A DNA stretch of 64,000 bases from Tupaia tana (GCA_026018925.1 JAKSZU010000018.1:26598452-26662451); one strand, 5' to 3'; counted from the first letter of the stretch, positions 32,701-44,066 are shown. A program made the numbers and translations. The notes: generated by a model not told the origin, from the letters alone.

Positions 32701-33171
32701 TTCTCTCCATTATCTGAATTATTGAACTTTTAACATTTGGTGTTTATACAGCATATACATATAGACTCTCAGAATTCATAGGAATAAAACACTAAGATAC
32801 AATTCATAATACTGTATAAATTTTCTTAAAGGGTGATAGAAACAATAACAATGTTCCAACATTTATATTTTGTTTTAAGTAACTTAGTTGTCAGTATCCC
32901 TAGAGAAAAGACTAGGCCTGAGATTGTAACCAAGATAGAGGACTTGAAATCAGAAATTTCCTAAGTCATAGAAAGTGTTATACTTGAACCAAGTAGAGTT
33001 CATGTACAGAAGCATCTTCAAATTTAAAATCTCATCCAAAAACAGAGGAGACTTTTCCAAACAAAACAGTATTACAAATATTACCTTTTGCTTGATTTTC
33101 TCTTCTGTTCAATACTTAGTGAAAATATTAAAGGCAGCCTTATACTTGGTAAAGTTTAAAGTTTGTCGAGG
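32701..33171. other. Unassigned sequence
   Basis: No recognised repeat or gene. Confidence 0.35.
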
Positions 33172-33181
33172 GTAATGATTA

Positions 33182-33450
33182 GGGACCAGCAGTTAGCGTA
33201 ATGGCTATGTCATTGGACTCCCATGTAGTCGACCGCAGTTCACGTCTCAAACCCGGTGGCTTAAACTCATGCCAGGCGCGTGTGCGTGCGTGCCCAAGAT
33301 CCCAAGAGGAGAATGGAGGAGAAGGAATTGCGGCATGGCCATCCCCTCTGGGGGATGATTTCTCACTTTCTGTCTCTATGACTCTCTCTGTCTGTCTGGC
33401 GAGTGCACGCACCCTATAGCGAAAAACCTCTTAAAAAAAAAAAAAAAAAG
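33182..33450 (+). mobile_element. Young Family A tRNA-SINE with TSD
   Basis: GGGACCAGCAGTTAGCGTAA head; A box intact, B box altered to AGTTCACGTCTC so pol III activity is doubtful. TSD GTAATGATTA (33172-33181, 33452-33461). Poly-A tail of about 16. Confidence 0.95.
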
Positions 33451-33461
33451 AGTAATGATTA

Positions 33462-34298
33462 AATAATCAAAAGATACTTTATAAGAGAATAATAACAGGA
33501 TATACTTGGAAATGTGTTTTTAAAATCATAATATTTATCAGTATTATAGTACCTCTAGGTACCATAATGTTTTATCAATTGCTCTACAACCATTATCTTA
33601 ATATTCTTAGTAACATTCTAATACCATTTAGTACCCTGGAAGGAAATGCATTTGTAAAATACTGCGGTGTGGAAGTATTCCTACATGGCTTAAAACAAAA
33701 TGTTCTTAGAGTTGAGTAATAAAAGGTGAGGAAAATTAAACAGAAAAAGCAGAGAAGGTCTTCCAGAAGAAGAAAACAACATATGCAAAGAGGCTTAAAG
33801 GTGTGGAGAGAAAGAGGCAATTTGTGAATAGAAAGTACAGTTTCAGATTAGAGGCCTTAAATGCCTAGCTTGGGTATTACACCTAAGGTAGTGAGAAGAC
33901 TGGGAATCTTTGAAAGGTACAATGGTTTGGTTATGTTGGTATTTGGGAAAGACTTCCTTGAAAGTTAGGGTCAACATAGCGGTCAAGCAATTGGATAAAG
34001 AAGATCCAAACAATGCAATTCTGAAGTAGAGAATAATTGTCATCTCTCCCTGTGGCACATCTACTTTTGTAGGTTTGTATTTCTTTAATGTATATTAAGA
34101 AATAGCACAGAATGAGGGCTTTAGGTTCAGACAGTTAAAGTACAGTTCTAAAAACTAAGCCTGGCTGCATGCCTTCTACGGAACAGACACTGACTGACTT
34201 CCCTTGCACTTATTTATCTTAAATGAGGGTCACAAACAGGTATAACGAAAGGTACATGGCTGTCAAAATCACTTTAGGTATTTGAATTTCTTCTTTAG
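33462..34298. other. Unassigned sequence
   Basis: No recognised repeat or gene. Short minus-strand frames at 33593 and 33843 have no family resemblance. Confidence 0.35.
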
Positions 34299-34315
34299 AA
34301 ATTAACCAAATCTGA

Positions 34316-34528
34316 GACCAGCAGTTAGAGTAATGGCTATGTCGCTGGATTCCCATGTAGTTGACCGCGGTTCAAGTCCTGGACCCGGTGGCTTAAACTC
34401 ACGCCAGGTGCGTGTGTGTGCATGCCCAAGATCCCAAGAGGAGAATGGAGGAGACGGGATTGCAGCGTGGCTATCCCTGAGTGTATGCGCCCTATAATGA
34501 AAACCTCTTTAAAAAAAAGAAAGAAAGA
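34316..34528 (+). mobile_element. Young Family A SINE with internal deletion and 17-bp TSD
   Basis: Head with intact A box (TAGAGTAATGG) and B box GGTTCAAGTCC. After GCGTGGCTATCCC the sequence jumps to TGAGTGTATGCGCCCTATAA, losing the second half of the palindrome and the whole pyrimidine tract. TSD AAATTAACCAAATCTGA (34299-34315) and AAATTAACTAAATCTGA (34529-34545). Confidence 0.95.
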
Positions 34529-34772
34529 AATTAACTAAATCTGATTACTAAAGGAGAAATCATCAGAACATTTAACTCACAGAACTACTGAGAAAGACTG
34601 TAATTCCAGACATAGAGAACAAGTGTCTGTTTCTGTTCTTTGTATCTCTGAACACAAAGATTTTGATGTCAAGGCAAGATCTTTCTCAAGGTCCCTGAAA
34701 ATCAGTTTTGGAGTCTCTAATGAGTAGAATGATTCCCTGTGAGAAGAGGTTGCAAAGAGATACAGACAGACA

Positions 34773-34773
<1 letters not shown>

Positions 34774-34804
<31 letters not shown>
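34774..34804. repeat. (CA)n microsatellite
   Basis: CA run preceded by GACAGACAGACA and followed by ATATGTATGTG. Confidence 0.95.
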
Positions 34805-34807
<3 letters not shown>

Positions 34808-34832
34808 GTATGTGCATACATGTGTATACACA

Positions 34833-35122
34833 TAGAGTCCTCTGTATCAGTGAGTTCCACATGCTTCGAATTTGGTCAACTATAATTCAAAAGTAAGTCA
34901 AACAAAAACACACAACAAAATATAATACAAAATAAATATAACAACTACTTACATAGCATTTACAGTGTATGAGGTAGTATAAGTAATTTAGGAATGACTT
35001 AAAGTTTATGGATGTGTGCAGATCATATGAAAATGCTATACAATTTTATATAAAGGACTTAAGCATCTGTAATTTTGGTATTCATAAGAGGTCCTGAAAC
35101 CAGTCCCCCATGGATACTGATA
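34833..35122 (+). mobile_element. MER2-like (Tigger-group) DNA transposon
   Basis: AGTCCTCTGTATCAGTGAGT, TCCACATGCTTCGAATTTGG; then ATAACAACTACTTACATAGC, ATTTACAGTGTATGAGGTAG, TATAAGTAATTTAGG, and TATAAAGGACTTAAGCATCT with right end GGTCCTGAAACCAGTCCCCC. The order matches the MER2/Tigger1 non-autonomous consensus from memory. Confidence 0.82.
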
Positions 35123-35871
35123 AATCAGTCACACACACACACACCTCAAATCTTATACCAGAGGTTTTTAAATAATTTAGTACTGAGGTGGTTATTATTA
35201 CACAGATGTACCTTGATTTGCATTACCTATTTATACTGTTTGTCTTGGAAATGTCAACCAAAATCCTGATTACACAGCTAATTTTCTATCAGTGTCTGAC
35301 CAGCTCATGTCAGTAAAAATAATAATGATGACCTCTGAGTGAAATTGTCATATCCCACTTTCATAAACTAGAACCTCGGCATGAGTGGTATAGAAATACT
35401 CTTACTGTATTTCTCAGACTGTGATTGTAAACATTTGACTTTTTTTTTCTTTGGCTTTTATATTTGGAGATTTGGAATCCCTACTCCCTCTTCATAGTTT
35501 TTGTTTTACTACTAGTAAATCTGATTTGGAGTGCATTATTTGTGTAAAAAAAATGTAATTTGTGGAAAAATAATACTCATATGTTTTAAATTACTAAACT
35601 TAAAAGTAATTATAAATTACTAAATTGTTTCTTGTGCTTTCAAAGGAGATAAAAATGTCATTGAATATTTTCAGCTTTTACTTCCTTATAGTGTAGATGA
35701 CTTTTAATAACAACAGATTTTTAACTAACTCATTTTTAAAAATACTATAGAAGATATTTTATAAACTATTCGAAGGTAAAACATTCTGATTGATACTAAA
35801 ATTCAACACATTTTTAGGTAATATCTCAAATACATTATTCACATAATTCTAGAAATATTTCATTTGTTAAA
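35123..35871. other. Unassigned AT-rich sequence
   Basis: A short CA run at 35132-35146; otherwise no recognised repeat or gene. Confidence 0.35.
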
Positions 35872-36050
35872 CTAATTTTTTCCATGAGAGAGAGAGAGAC
35901 AGAACGATAGGCACCCCCAACAGGATCCACATGCCATAATCCACCTCTCCCTCAGCCAGCGTGGATCATGGGCATGTGCATGCCATGTAAAGAGAGGCCT
36001 CAGGATGTGACATTGCAGGCTACCACAGTATCACCATGTGTTCCAAGAAA
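35872..36050 (-). mobile_element. Family B tRNA-SINE
   Basis: GAGAGAGAGAGACAGAACGA tract, GGCACCCCCAACAGGATCCA, CCACCTCTCCCTCAGCCAGC, GTGGATCATGGGCATGTGCA, then a shortened head ending in TACCACAGTATCACCATGTG. Confidence 0.72.
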
Positions 36051-36639
36051 TGCTCAGTATATTAGATAGTATTGGCCTCTATTTTTCCATACTCATCTTG
36101 CTAGAACTACTGGTAACTTCCATTGGTGATCTAGAGCTTGAGTATATTAAATCAGAGATACAGTGTATGTTTAGTTCCATTGGAATAACAAGATCTTATT
36201 TTACTATTTTTTTTTTTAAATCTGGTACTGTAGCATGTAAATTCAATCCTTATGAGTGGGCATCTCTTCCTTAGGTATCTTACTCAGAATTCTTCTTGCT
36301 TGAACTTGGATTTCAGTGTTTATGGCATTAATCCTGAAATCATATCATATCATGAATCGTCTCCTTCCTTGAGGATCATTTCTCTCTTTCATACTCCCTA
36401 AGTGTGAAAGAATTAGTCACTTGGCTACCATCCCTATGGCTACCAGCTGGTTATCACTTACTCCTTCTGGTAGTTAATATATTATCTCTAGTTCTTCTTA
36501 CCTCCCTGTATTCCTAGTCTATACAACATGACTTTGTGATCTCTCACTAGAGGAAGAGTATACATCTCTGAAACTCAACTTTGGAATCTACTATTCATAA
36601 ACATTTGAAAGAACCACAAATCTCTCAGATACCCTCTAT
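36051..36639. other. Unassigned sequence, possibly MLT1 upstream part
   Basis: No confident repeat. It lies directly upstream of an MLT1 LTR and could be its decayed internal region. Confidence 0.3.
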
Positions 36640-37412
36640 TTAGAGATAGGAGCTAATTACTTTTCCATGGGCTCTCAGATAACTTTAATGATTATCTTGT
36701 AGCTAGTAGATTATGACATAAGCACACTGGGTAGCTTCTGAGGCTAGGTCAGTAGAAGTTATGCAACTCCTGCCTGGTTTTATGAAATACCTGTTCAAAG
36801 AGCCCTGAGATATAACGTGAGAAGTCTGATTACTCTGCTACTGGAAAGATCTTGCTTAGGCACTCAGTTGTATAGTCTTAGCTAATTCTGTCCTATAGGC
36901 ATCCCTACCTAAACCAGAGCTGTGAGTGAATAGATCATCTTAAAATGGGATTCCCTGGCCCAGCTTTTCAAGTCATTCAAGTCATCTCAGGGGGAAGACA
37001 GACTTCATAGAAAAGACGTATCATACTATGTCCTTTCCAAATGCTTAGCCAACAGTATCTGAGAGGACATTAAAATAGCTCTTGTTGGGACCAGCAGTTA
37101 GCGTAATGGCTATGTCGCTGGACTCCCACGTAGTCTACCGCGGTTCGAGTCCCGGATCCGGTGGCTTAAACTCACGCCGGGCGCGTGTGCGTGCGTGCCC
37201 AAGATCCCAACAGGAGAATGGAGGAGAAGGGATTGCAGCATGGCCATCCCCCCTGGGGGGTGATTTCCTTGCTCTCTGTCTCTCTGTCTCTCTCTGTCTT
37301 TCTGGCGAGGGCATGCGCCCTGTAGCAAAAACCTCTCAAAAAAAAAAAAAAGAATAGCTCTTGTTCATGCCACTAAACTTTGGTACTTACAGCAGTAGAT
37401 AACTAACTAGAA
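36640..37412 (+). mobile_element. MLT1 (MaLR, ERVL-type) LTR, split by a SINE
   Basis: AGCTTCTGAGGCTAGGTCAG, TCCTGCCTGGTTTTATGAAA, GAGCTGTGAGTGAATAGATC, CCCTGGCCCAGCTTTTCAAG, GTCATTCAAGTCATCTCAGG, and the characteristic 3' end CCACTAAACTTTGGTACTTA plus GTAGATAACTAACTAGA. A Family A SINE interrupts it at 37087-37352. This is an old non-coding LTR remnant. Confidence 0.82.
37087..37352 (+). mobile_element. Young Family A tRNA-SINE, near-consensus, with 13-bp TSD
   Basis: A box TAGCGTAATGG (37099-37109) and B box GGTTCGAGTCC (37142-37152), 33 bp apart, both match the pol III consensus. CpG-rich (CGCCGGGCGCGTGTGCGTGC), palindrome CCCCCCTGGGGGG, poly-A tail. TSD AATAGCTCTTGTT at 37074-37086 and 37353-37365 is perfect. 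It is the best candidate here for a recent, transcription-competent source copy. Confidence 0.97.
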
Positions 37413-37800
37413 AACATATGACTGCTTTGGCTGATGAGATATGCGTGGAAGTGATTGTGTGCCATGTATAAGCTTAAACCTCAAGAGGCTTTACTTAGTT
37501 TACCTTTTTTTTTCCTGGTCCTACCACCATTGCTAGAATAACAACATGCACTGTTCTGTAGCCCAGTGTCCCATGGAAGACATGAAACATGGAGAAAATC
37601 TGTGCCCTCCATGCAGTGAGAAGGTAGGCCCAGGTGACCCTACAGCTTAATGCATAAATGCTTAATTAAGTCTAGGTTAGAACAGCAAACCACCATCTAA
37701 CCTACAGACTCATGAATAAGTTATTGTTCTGAGCAACCTATTTTGGGGGGCTGTTGATTTTACAGTAAGAGCAGATCGAAACCCTTGCTGCCACTCACCA
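37413..37800 (+). mobile_element. Second MLT1-type LTR
   Basis: GCTTTGGCTGATGAGATATG, GTGGAAGTGATTGTGTGCCA, CTCAAGAGGCTTTACTTAG, CCATCTAACCTACAGACTCA, TGAATAAGTTATTGTTCTGA, ATTTTGGGGGGCTGTTGATT. These follow the MLT1 C/D order (GGCTGATGAGATG..GTGAGTGAATAAA..ATTTTGGGG). It directly abuts the first LTR. Confidence 0.7.
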
Positions 37801-38806
37801 GAATTGTATGTGTCACATCATGTATTTTTATTGACCAGTAACAAAGAAAATTTGCCATGTCTTTTTGTAATTGCAGATTTTAGAGGTTTTCACCTCAGCA
37901 ACTAATTTCCAGCCTATCTGGAATATTGTCTTTTTGTCCTAGAAGGCCATTTCTAGAGTTGACTTATATTATGAAATAGATCAATGTTTATGGGTATTGA
38001 TTTAAGTAACCAGAAGAACTAAAGAAATCCCCATCCTTTCCTGTCTCCCTTCATGACACTTCTAGTCTCCTCTTTCATACCCTAATATTTAAACAAGGTA
38101 TTTCTCAATAATTTCTTAGCATCCTTAAGAAAACTTTCATATAGCACATCACTATGCTTCCCTCGAAAAATGAAGGCTGTCCTTCTCCCAATTAGACCCT
38201 TTTTCAAATCAGTAACTGTACACACACATTGTGTGGTTCTCCTTCTCCCTCTTTCTATGCCTTTCCCTCCCCCTCATCATAGGGGGCATTTCAGGATTAT
38301 TTTCTTTGCCATCTGTTCCTCAGACAACGATGGAGACTACAAAGTTCAGAGTTGCATAGACATGTGAGCTGATGGTGTCCATATTTCTTGTTCACATACA
38401 GCCCCCCAAAGCTCAAAATCACATTTGCCACTAAATTCCAATTGCAAAAGCCAGATGGAGAACTGAAATGCAATGGAGCAAGATGTTTAATTCCATTTCC
38501 AATGTCTCATGACTTGCTCTTGGTAGATAAAAGATTAGGAAATTAAGGTAAGGTACAGCAGGCAGGAAATGTGGGAACATTAGGACTGAATCTGTAGAAT
38601 AAAATTTTATAAATGCCTAGGCCCTCTGAAAGAACTATCATCAACATGATAGAAAATAAAAGTTCTGGGAATTTTTTAGAATGCCTTAATTGAATTACAT
38701 ATCTGAGGAAACAAATTCAAGATTAAAATGCAGCCTTACCCTATCAATTCAATTAAATAACAGGGCTAAGACCTGATCTAAAGTCCACTAACAAATGGTA
38801 GAACAG
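37801..38806. other. Unassigned sequence
   Basis: About 1 kb with no recognised repeat or gene. Confidence 0.35.
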
Positions 38807-38809
38807 AAG

Positions 38810-38875
<66 letters not shown>
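38807..38875. repeat. (GAAA)n microsatellite
   Basis: About 16 uninterrupted GAAA units. Purine-only on one strand, so triplex formation is possible. No SINE body recognised beside it. Confidence 0.96.
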
Positions 38876-39299
38876 GGTAGTGGCAGGAGAGAAGAGAACT
38901 ATAACCAATAAAGTAGAAGCTGAATGTTGTTAGTCAAAAGAGAAAAGAAAATGAATGAGGGATCCCCTCTCCTTCTTCCAGTATCTATGCCAAGAAATGA
39001 GTCAAGACCTAAACACTGGACTGTTTGCCTACTTGTTGAGTATCTCATTTTATTCTCCAAAATTTATCTGAAAATTAGGATGAATAGTTTAATTTATAAT
39101 GGGTAACTGTAACTAAAAGCTACACATTCTTTATATATACAATATTAATTCTAAAGTATACCAACTTAATTTCCAAATTTATAGTACTCTTTTTATTACT
39201 CCATAGAACTCCAGGAACAAGGAAAGGCAGTGGAGAAAGAAGGCCTAGCTAAATAGGTCAGAACAGAATTGTGTTAAAGCATAAACTAGAATTCAATCA

Positions 39300-39430
39300 T
39301 TTCTTCCACCATTCATTGTTTCATCTTGAGTGACTTGTTTATCTCAGAGACTGTTTCTCTTCATTCCCACAAATGAGTATTACAAGGAGGATAAACGGGT
39401 ATAATTTTGTTAAACCAACTGGCAAACTTT
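39300..39430 (-). mobile_element. MIR fragment
   Basis: CTTGAGTGACTTGTTTATCT, CAGAGACTGTTTCTCTTCAT, ACAAGGAGGATAAACGGGTA: the antisense MIR core order, diverged. Confidence 0.5.
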
Positions 39431-39569
39431 ACACAGTTTGTTTGTTTGTTTGATTGTTTAGAAGAGTAGATATTTAGATAGTTTTAAATGTTATGTGGGA
39501 AAAAATGTAGAGAGCAAACTGTGCTAAAAATGGGCAAAGTTAATCAAACAAATGAAACCCAGCAAGAAC

Positions 39570-40030
39570 AAAATATACTTTTAAAAACACTTGCAATAGC
39601 AGCACCAGCATTTCCTAAAATCCTACCTGTAGCACTGAAGCGAGCAGTTATGGCAGGTAAATAAAGCTTTGATTGTTCTATAATTTTATAATTGTTCTGT
39701 AAATTCCAAAGCTTGTTATGCCATTGCTATGAAACTTTGATCACAGTAGTTAATGGAGGCTTTTTGCTTGCCTACATGATGCCTGGCTGCTACAGTCTTA
39801 GAGACACATTTAAAAAGAAATGGGCTTTGTGCAGTAGAGTTTAGCACACAATAAAATTTTTATTTATGCAAAATGTAACAGTGTTTAAATTCTCAGTCAT
39901 TTGAGAATATGGTCAGCTGGGATTCTGTTACTTGAGACTTCATTATAATTTTTGCATGCGTAATTTTTAAATTGTGAAACTTCTTAGTGTTTAGAAGAAT
40001 CTGACATAACAGGTTGCAAGTAAATACTTT
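39570..40030. promoter_or_regulatory. Candidate conserved noncoding block (speculative)
   Basis: Repeat-free, low in homopolymers. Contains CTTTGATT (39667-39674) and CTTTGATC (39735-39742), TCF/LEF-like; two ATTGTTCT words 19 bp apart (39672, 39691), SOX-like; and TTTTTGCATGCGTAATTTTT (39950-39969), POU/octamer-like. Motifs are short and expected by chance in AT-rich DNA; the call rests on their clustering and on the absence of repeats. Confidence 0.25.
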
Positions 40031-40089
40031 TTCAGTGATTCTCCTGCTAATTATATTCCCCTGTAATTTAAAGACTATAGAGGCTTAAA

Positions 40090-40168
40090 AACACAGATGA
40101 TATAGTGATGTTGGAAAAATTGAACTTTATCATGGAAAAAATACATCATGACTTTTCTGACAACCCAA
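40090..40168 (-). mobile_element. Mariner-like element end
   Basis: AACTTTATCATGGAAAAAAT followed by ACATCATGACTTTTCTGACA and ACCCAA, then TA. Reverse complement begins TTGGGTTGTCAGAAAAGTCA, matching the terminal repeat of the miniature element at 44478. The other terminus is not found, so it is a truncated copy. Confidence 0.6.
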
Positions 40169-40349
40169 TAGTATAGCTGCTCTTCCTAACCTGTTAGTGG
40201 CAGAAATCTAAATTTTCATCTCTTCCTTCTGCAGTTAATCCCTTATGGCTCAAGGTGTAGGGACTTACATATTATATATTATAGTTGCTAAGTGAAACCA
40301 TTCAAATGTAATCATCTGAATGCTTACTGTTGAAATAAGACTAGTTTCC

Positions 40350-40560
40350 CAAACTAGCCTGCCTCTTATTGATGGTATGACCTTCAGAAAGTTACCTCAC
40401 CCCATCCTGCTTCTGTTTCATTTACACGCTGTGTCAGTGTGAAGAGGTGACGATAATGACTACTTCGTACGTTTTGAAGATTAAATGAGTAATTTATGTA
40501 ATCAAACAGAACAGCATCTGGCACAAAGTAAAAATCCCAATGTATGTTAAATTTCACAGG
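40350..40560 (-). mobile_element. MIR SINE
   Basis: ATGACCTTCAGAAAGTTACC, TGCTTCTGTTTCATTTACAC, AGAGGTGACGATAATGACTA, TTTGAAGATTAAATGAGTAA, AGAACAGCATCTGGCACAAA: antisense MIR, nearly full length. Confidence 0.8.
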
Positions 40561-40847
40561 CCATATTTTAAGTGAAATAGAACATCATGTAAAAGCTTTA
40601 GGCTGGAGTGAGGTGAAGGAGATGTGACATAACTTGTAGTGTAAAAGATTTGCTTCCTGGAGAGAAGGGTGCTGATAGTGCCATGTGCAAATAGCTCAAG
40701 AACATGATTATAGACAGGACGAGTAACTATGAGAACTGACCTCCACTAGATATATGACCTATATGGACAGAAGACCCAGAATTAGGATCCTTCAGAGTGT
40801 AAGTGAGGGAGACCAAAAGAAAAATCCCATAATAATAAAGAACATTT

Positions 40848-41050
40848 TCTTTTTTTTTTGAAGGTTTTTGCCTTAGGGTGTGTGCACTTGCCAGAGAGAC
40901 AGACAGAAGAAAGTGAGAAATCATTCCCCCGAGAAGTTGACTACGCTGCAATCCCTTCTTCTTCATTTTCTTCCTGGGATCTTGGACATACACGCACATG
41001 CATCTGGTATGAGTTTTAAGTCACTGGGTCCAGGACTCGAATGGTGCCAT
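40848..41050 (-). mobile_element. Family A SINE, head-truncated
   Basis: T run, GAAGGTTTTTGCCTTAGGGT, GCAATCCCTTCTTCTTCATT, then antisense B box GGACTCGAATGG. It stops before the A box, so the 5' ~40 bp are absent. Confidence 0.9.
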
Positions 41051-41399
41051 ATAAGAGAATTCTCTACTTCAAGTTTGAGAGACAGAAAATTCACTTCTCT
41101 TAGAACTTTCTTATTCCTACAACATCGTGGTTCACACACTTTGGTCTTCCATTTTACTTAAGTTGATATTTTATTTTTGGTCCGCAAATTAGTCTCTTTC
41201 AACTCATTTTTTGAATTATCCTAATTCTCCTTTTGTTTAAGTATATCAGACATAAATTTGCAATTGGCTAATTTGTTAGGTGCTTGAGATTCAGTTTGCA
41301 AATGCTTGAATTCATCAAGTTCTTAAATATAACAACATTTTCCATTTTATTTATTTTTGAAAAGCAAGGATCTAACCATATATATCATTTTCAATAGAG

Positions 41400-42295
41400 A
41401 ACTTTACATTCTTGGTTCTGCTAAGTGTTTCTTCCCTTTGCCTCTCCCACTCACCCTCTACCATCCACTCCCTTTCGTAAGGAACCTGGGTATCTATGTT
41501 TTTCTTCCTACTATCATATCTTTAGCTCTTTCAATTTCTGTCATAGAGTGGAGTGATATGCATGTGTATTTCAAACTTGGGCTTTTCTTTGTTACATACT
41601 TTGAAAGGAGTTTGCATTTTATGAAATGCTTTTTCTACATCAATTGATATAATATGGTTACAATCTTTCTCTCTGTTAGTATCTACTACACTTCTTGTTT
41701 TACGTAAGTTGAACCACCATTGCATCCCTGGGATAAAGCCTAACTGGTCAGAGTGTATAAATTTTTGGTACTGTTGGATGTTTACGTCTGTATTTACCAA
41801 AGATATTGGTATTCTTTCCTTATTATTCCTTGTCTGTTTTGGGTACCAAAGTAATGGAGGCATCACAGAGTGAGTTTGGAAGGGTTAATTCTTTAAAACT
41901 GACATGAAATTTCAACGTGAAACCATCCAGACCTGGACTTTTTGTCATCAGGAGACCATTTATCACTAATTGAACCTTACTACTTCTTGTATATTTGGAC
42001 TTTCTATTTCTTCTTGGTTCAATATAGGTAGCTTATATGTGTCCCAAAATTTGTTCATCTCATCCAGGTTTTGTACTTTATAAGTTTATAATAATCACTT
42101 ATAATATTCTCTAATAATTATTTATATTTTTATCTTATTTATCTGATTTTTTTCTCTTTTTCTTGATTAGCTAATGGTTTGTCAATATTGTTTATTCTTT
42201 ATTTCAGCTCTACTCTTTATGATTTCTTTTCTTCTGCACTTTTGGGAATTTTTGTTGTTGCTTTTTCAGTTCCTTGAGATGTGTTGTTAAATATT
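41400..42295 (-). mobile_element. Antisense L1 ORF2 fragment
   Basis: Plus strand carries AGTTGAACCACCATTGCATC and CTGGGATAAAGCCTAACTGG, then GAGACCATTTATCACTAATT and CTTGATTAGCTAATGGTTTG, CAGTTCCTTGAGATGTGTTG: the antisense reverse-transcriptase to linker order. Confidence 0.88.
41531..41866 (-). pseudogene. L1 ORF2p reverse-transcriptase fragment
   Basis: A 111-codon frame. Residues 20-30 IPISLVNTDVN, 44-49 FIPGMQ followed by WWFNLRK, and 72-82 IISIDVEKAFH are the L1 fingers and RT motif A region; D76 is the motif A aspartate. The family usually has AFDKIQ where this has AFHKMQ. Full ORF2p is about 1,275 residues, so this is under a tenth and flanked by stops. No function is expected. Confidence 0.85.
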
Positions 42296-42480
42296 TATTG
42301 TAATGTGTGACTTACATATAATCATTACACATCTTTGTAGAGTACAGTATGGTTTTTTAAAGTATGTATAGGATAAATGATATATTCACCACCTTTTATA
42401 TTATGCAGTGAACATTTGAAATTCTACTGGTTCTTTTGGAAGTATATAATGAATTGCTAATGATGTTCTCTGCTGTGAAA
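42296..42480 (-). mobile_element. Possible L1 3' UTR end (antisense)
   Basis: TTTATTGTAATGTGTGACTT, ACATATAATCATTACAC and TAGAGTACAGTATGGTTTTT resemble the antisense L1 3' UTR where TTTATTGTGGTAAAATATAC and AGTGTACAGTTCAGTGG blocks occur. The same kind of sequence sits at 17.1 and 23.65 kb. Confidence 0.45.
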
Positions 42481-42686
42481 TACAATTCTAAAGAAAAACA
42501 AAGTGGTTATAAATCAGATAACAAAAAAAATCTCAGTGAAAATGGATTTTTGAAAACAAAGATAATCTGAACAGATCTATTGTATATAGGTCAAATGTAC
42601 CTAACAATAGTTCATTAGGAAGACTTTAGAAAGAGAAGAAAATATAAGACCATAGTACTATACAGTGCAGAAAGAAGTAAGTCCTT

Positions 42687-42914
42687 GGGGCCATCAGGTG
42701 GCATGGTGATTAAGGCAGAAGACTCCCAAATGGCTAACCACAGTTTGAGTCCAAAATCTGTTGGTTTGAAAATCATACTGGGCATATGTGCCTAAAATAT
42801 TGACAGGAAAATAGAGGAGAAGGGATTGTAGCATTGCCATCTCACCTTGTGGGTGATTTTCCCTTTCTCCATCTCTCTCTGTCTCTCTCTGGCAAACACA
42901 TATGCCCTATGGCA

Positions 42915-42945
<31 letters not shown>
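42687..42945 (+). mobile_element. Old Family A tRNA-SINE
   Basis: GGGGCCATCAGGTGGCATGG head, B box AGTTTGAGTCC, end ATATGCCCTATGGC and a 20-plus A tail. Confidence 0.92.
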
Positions 42946-43750
42946 AATCAAAAACAAAAGACAGGGCATGGTAAAATCAGTAATTATAGGCTTTTTAAAA
43001 TTCTCGATTTTAGCCTTGTTTAAATGTATTCCAATTCATTCCAAGACTCTGCTACTTATATCATTGTATAAAACTATTGATAGATAGCAAAGAAAAATTG
43101 TTATAACAACAAATATATAAATACAATATGAAACCTGTGGAGAAAACTATCAAATAATTGGTGAGTTTGTACTTAAACCTGCTTGTGTGTAAAATAGTTG
43201 AATCTAAATTTTTAACCTTTAAATTGGGAATTTAATACTGATAATTATCCCTGTTCTTTTGCTACTAATTTTTCTCCCTATTGTTCTCTTACTTCTATTT
43301 ATCTTTCTTTAATTTTCCTGAAGAGCTGCTATGGTTTTGGTGAATTACTTTAGCATTTGTTTACATGGGAATTAGTGTATTCCTCCATCCTGTTTGAGGA
43401 ATAATCTTCCTGTGTATATAGTACAGTTGGCAGAAATAGTTTTTCAGAGTTTAAAATATGACTTTCCATTCCTTCTGCCTACACTGTTTCATTTGAGAGG
43501 TCTAATGTAAGCCTAAAAGGGTAACCTTTGTATATAACTTGGCATTTCTCTTATCACTTTAAAAATATTGTCTTTGATTTTTATGAATTTAGATAGAATA
43601 TACATTGGAGAGGATCTTCTTATGTCTATTTGATGTCTATATAACAAAAGAGATTTTTCTGTACCCTCACCTGACTTCACCTTCTGGAATATTTATTATG
43701 AAAGTACTTGCTCACTTGGTGGTATCTAGGATTTTCTATATATTGTGCTG

Positions 43751-43781
43751 GGGTTTTTTTTGTGGTTTTTTTTTTTGAGAG

Positions 43782-43813
<32 letters not shown>

Positions 43814-44066
43814 CGCTACAGGGTGTGTGCGCTCGCCAGAAAGACAGAGAGAGACAGAGAGATAGAAAGAAAGAAATCACCCCCCAGGGGGGATGGCCAT
43901 GCCGCAATCCCTTCTCCATTCTCCTCTCAGGATCTTGGGCACGCAAGCACACACACCCGGCATGAGTATAAGCCACCAGGTCCGGGACACGAACCATGGT
44001 TGGCTACGTGGGAGTTTGGCTACATGGGAGTTCAGCGACATAGCCATTACTCTAACTGCTGGTCCC
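43751..44066 (-). mobile_element. Young Family A SINE with long T tract and TSD
   Basis: TSD TATTGTGCTG at 43741-43750 and 44067-44076. The tail is split: GTTTTTTTTGTGGTTTTTTT, then GAGAGGG, then about 30 T before CGCTACAGGG, so T-tract slippage has pulled the end apart. A 16-bp tandem duplication (TGGCTACGTGGGAGTT and TGGCTACATGGGAGTT, 44001-44032) lies between B and A boxes. Confidence 0.93.

Noticed and set aside
37087-37160. tRNA gene suggested by A and B boxes
   Set aside because: The sequence is the head of a SINE with TSDs. It lacks an acceptor stem that pairs properly and is followed by a SINE body and poly-A.
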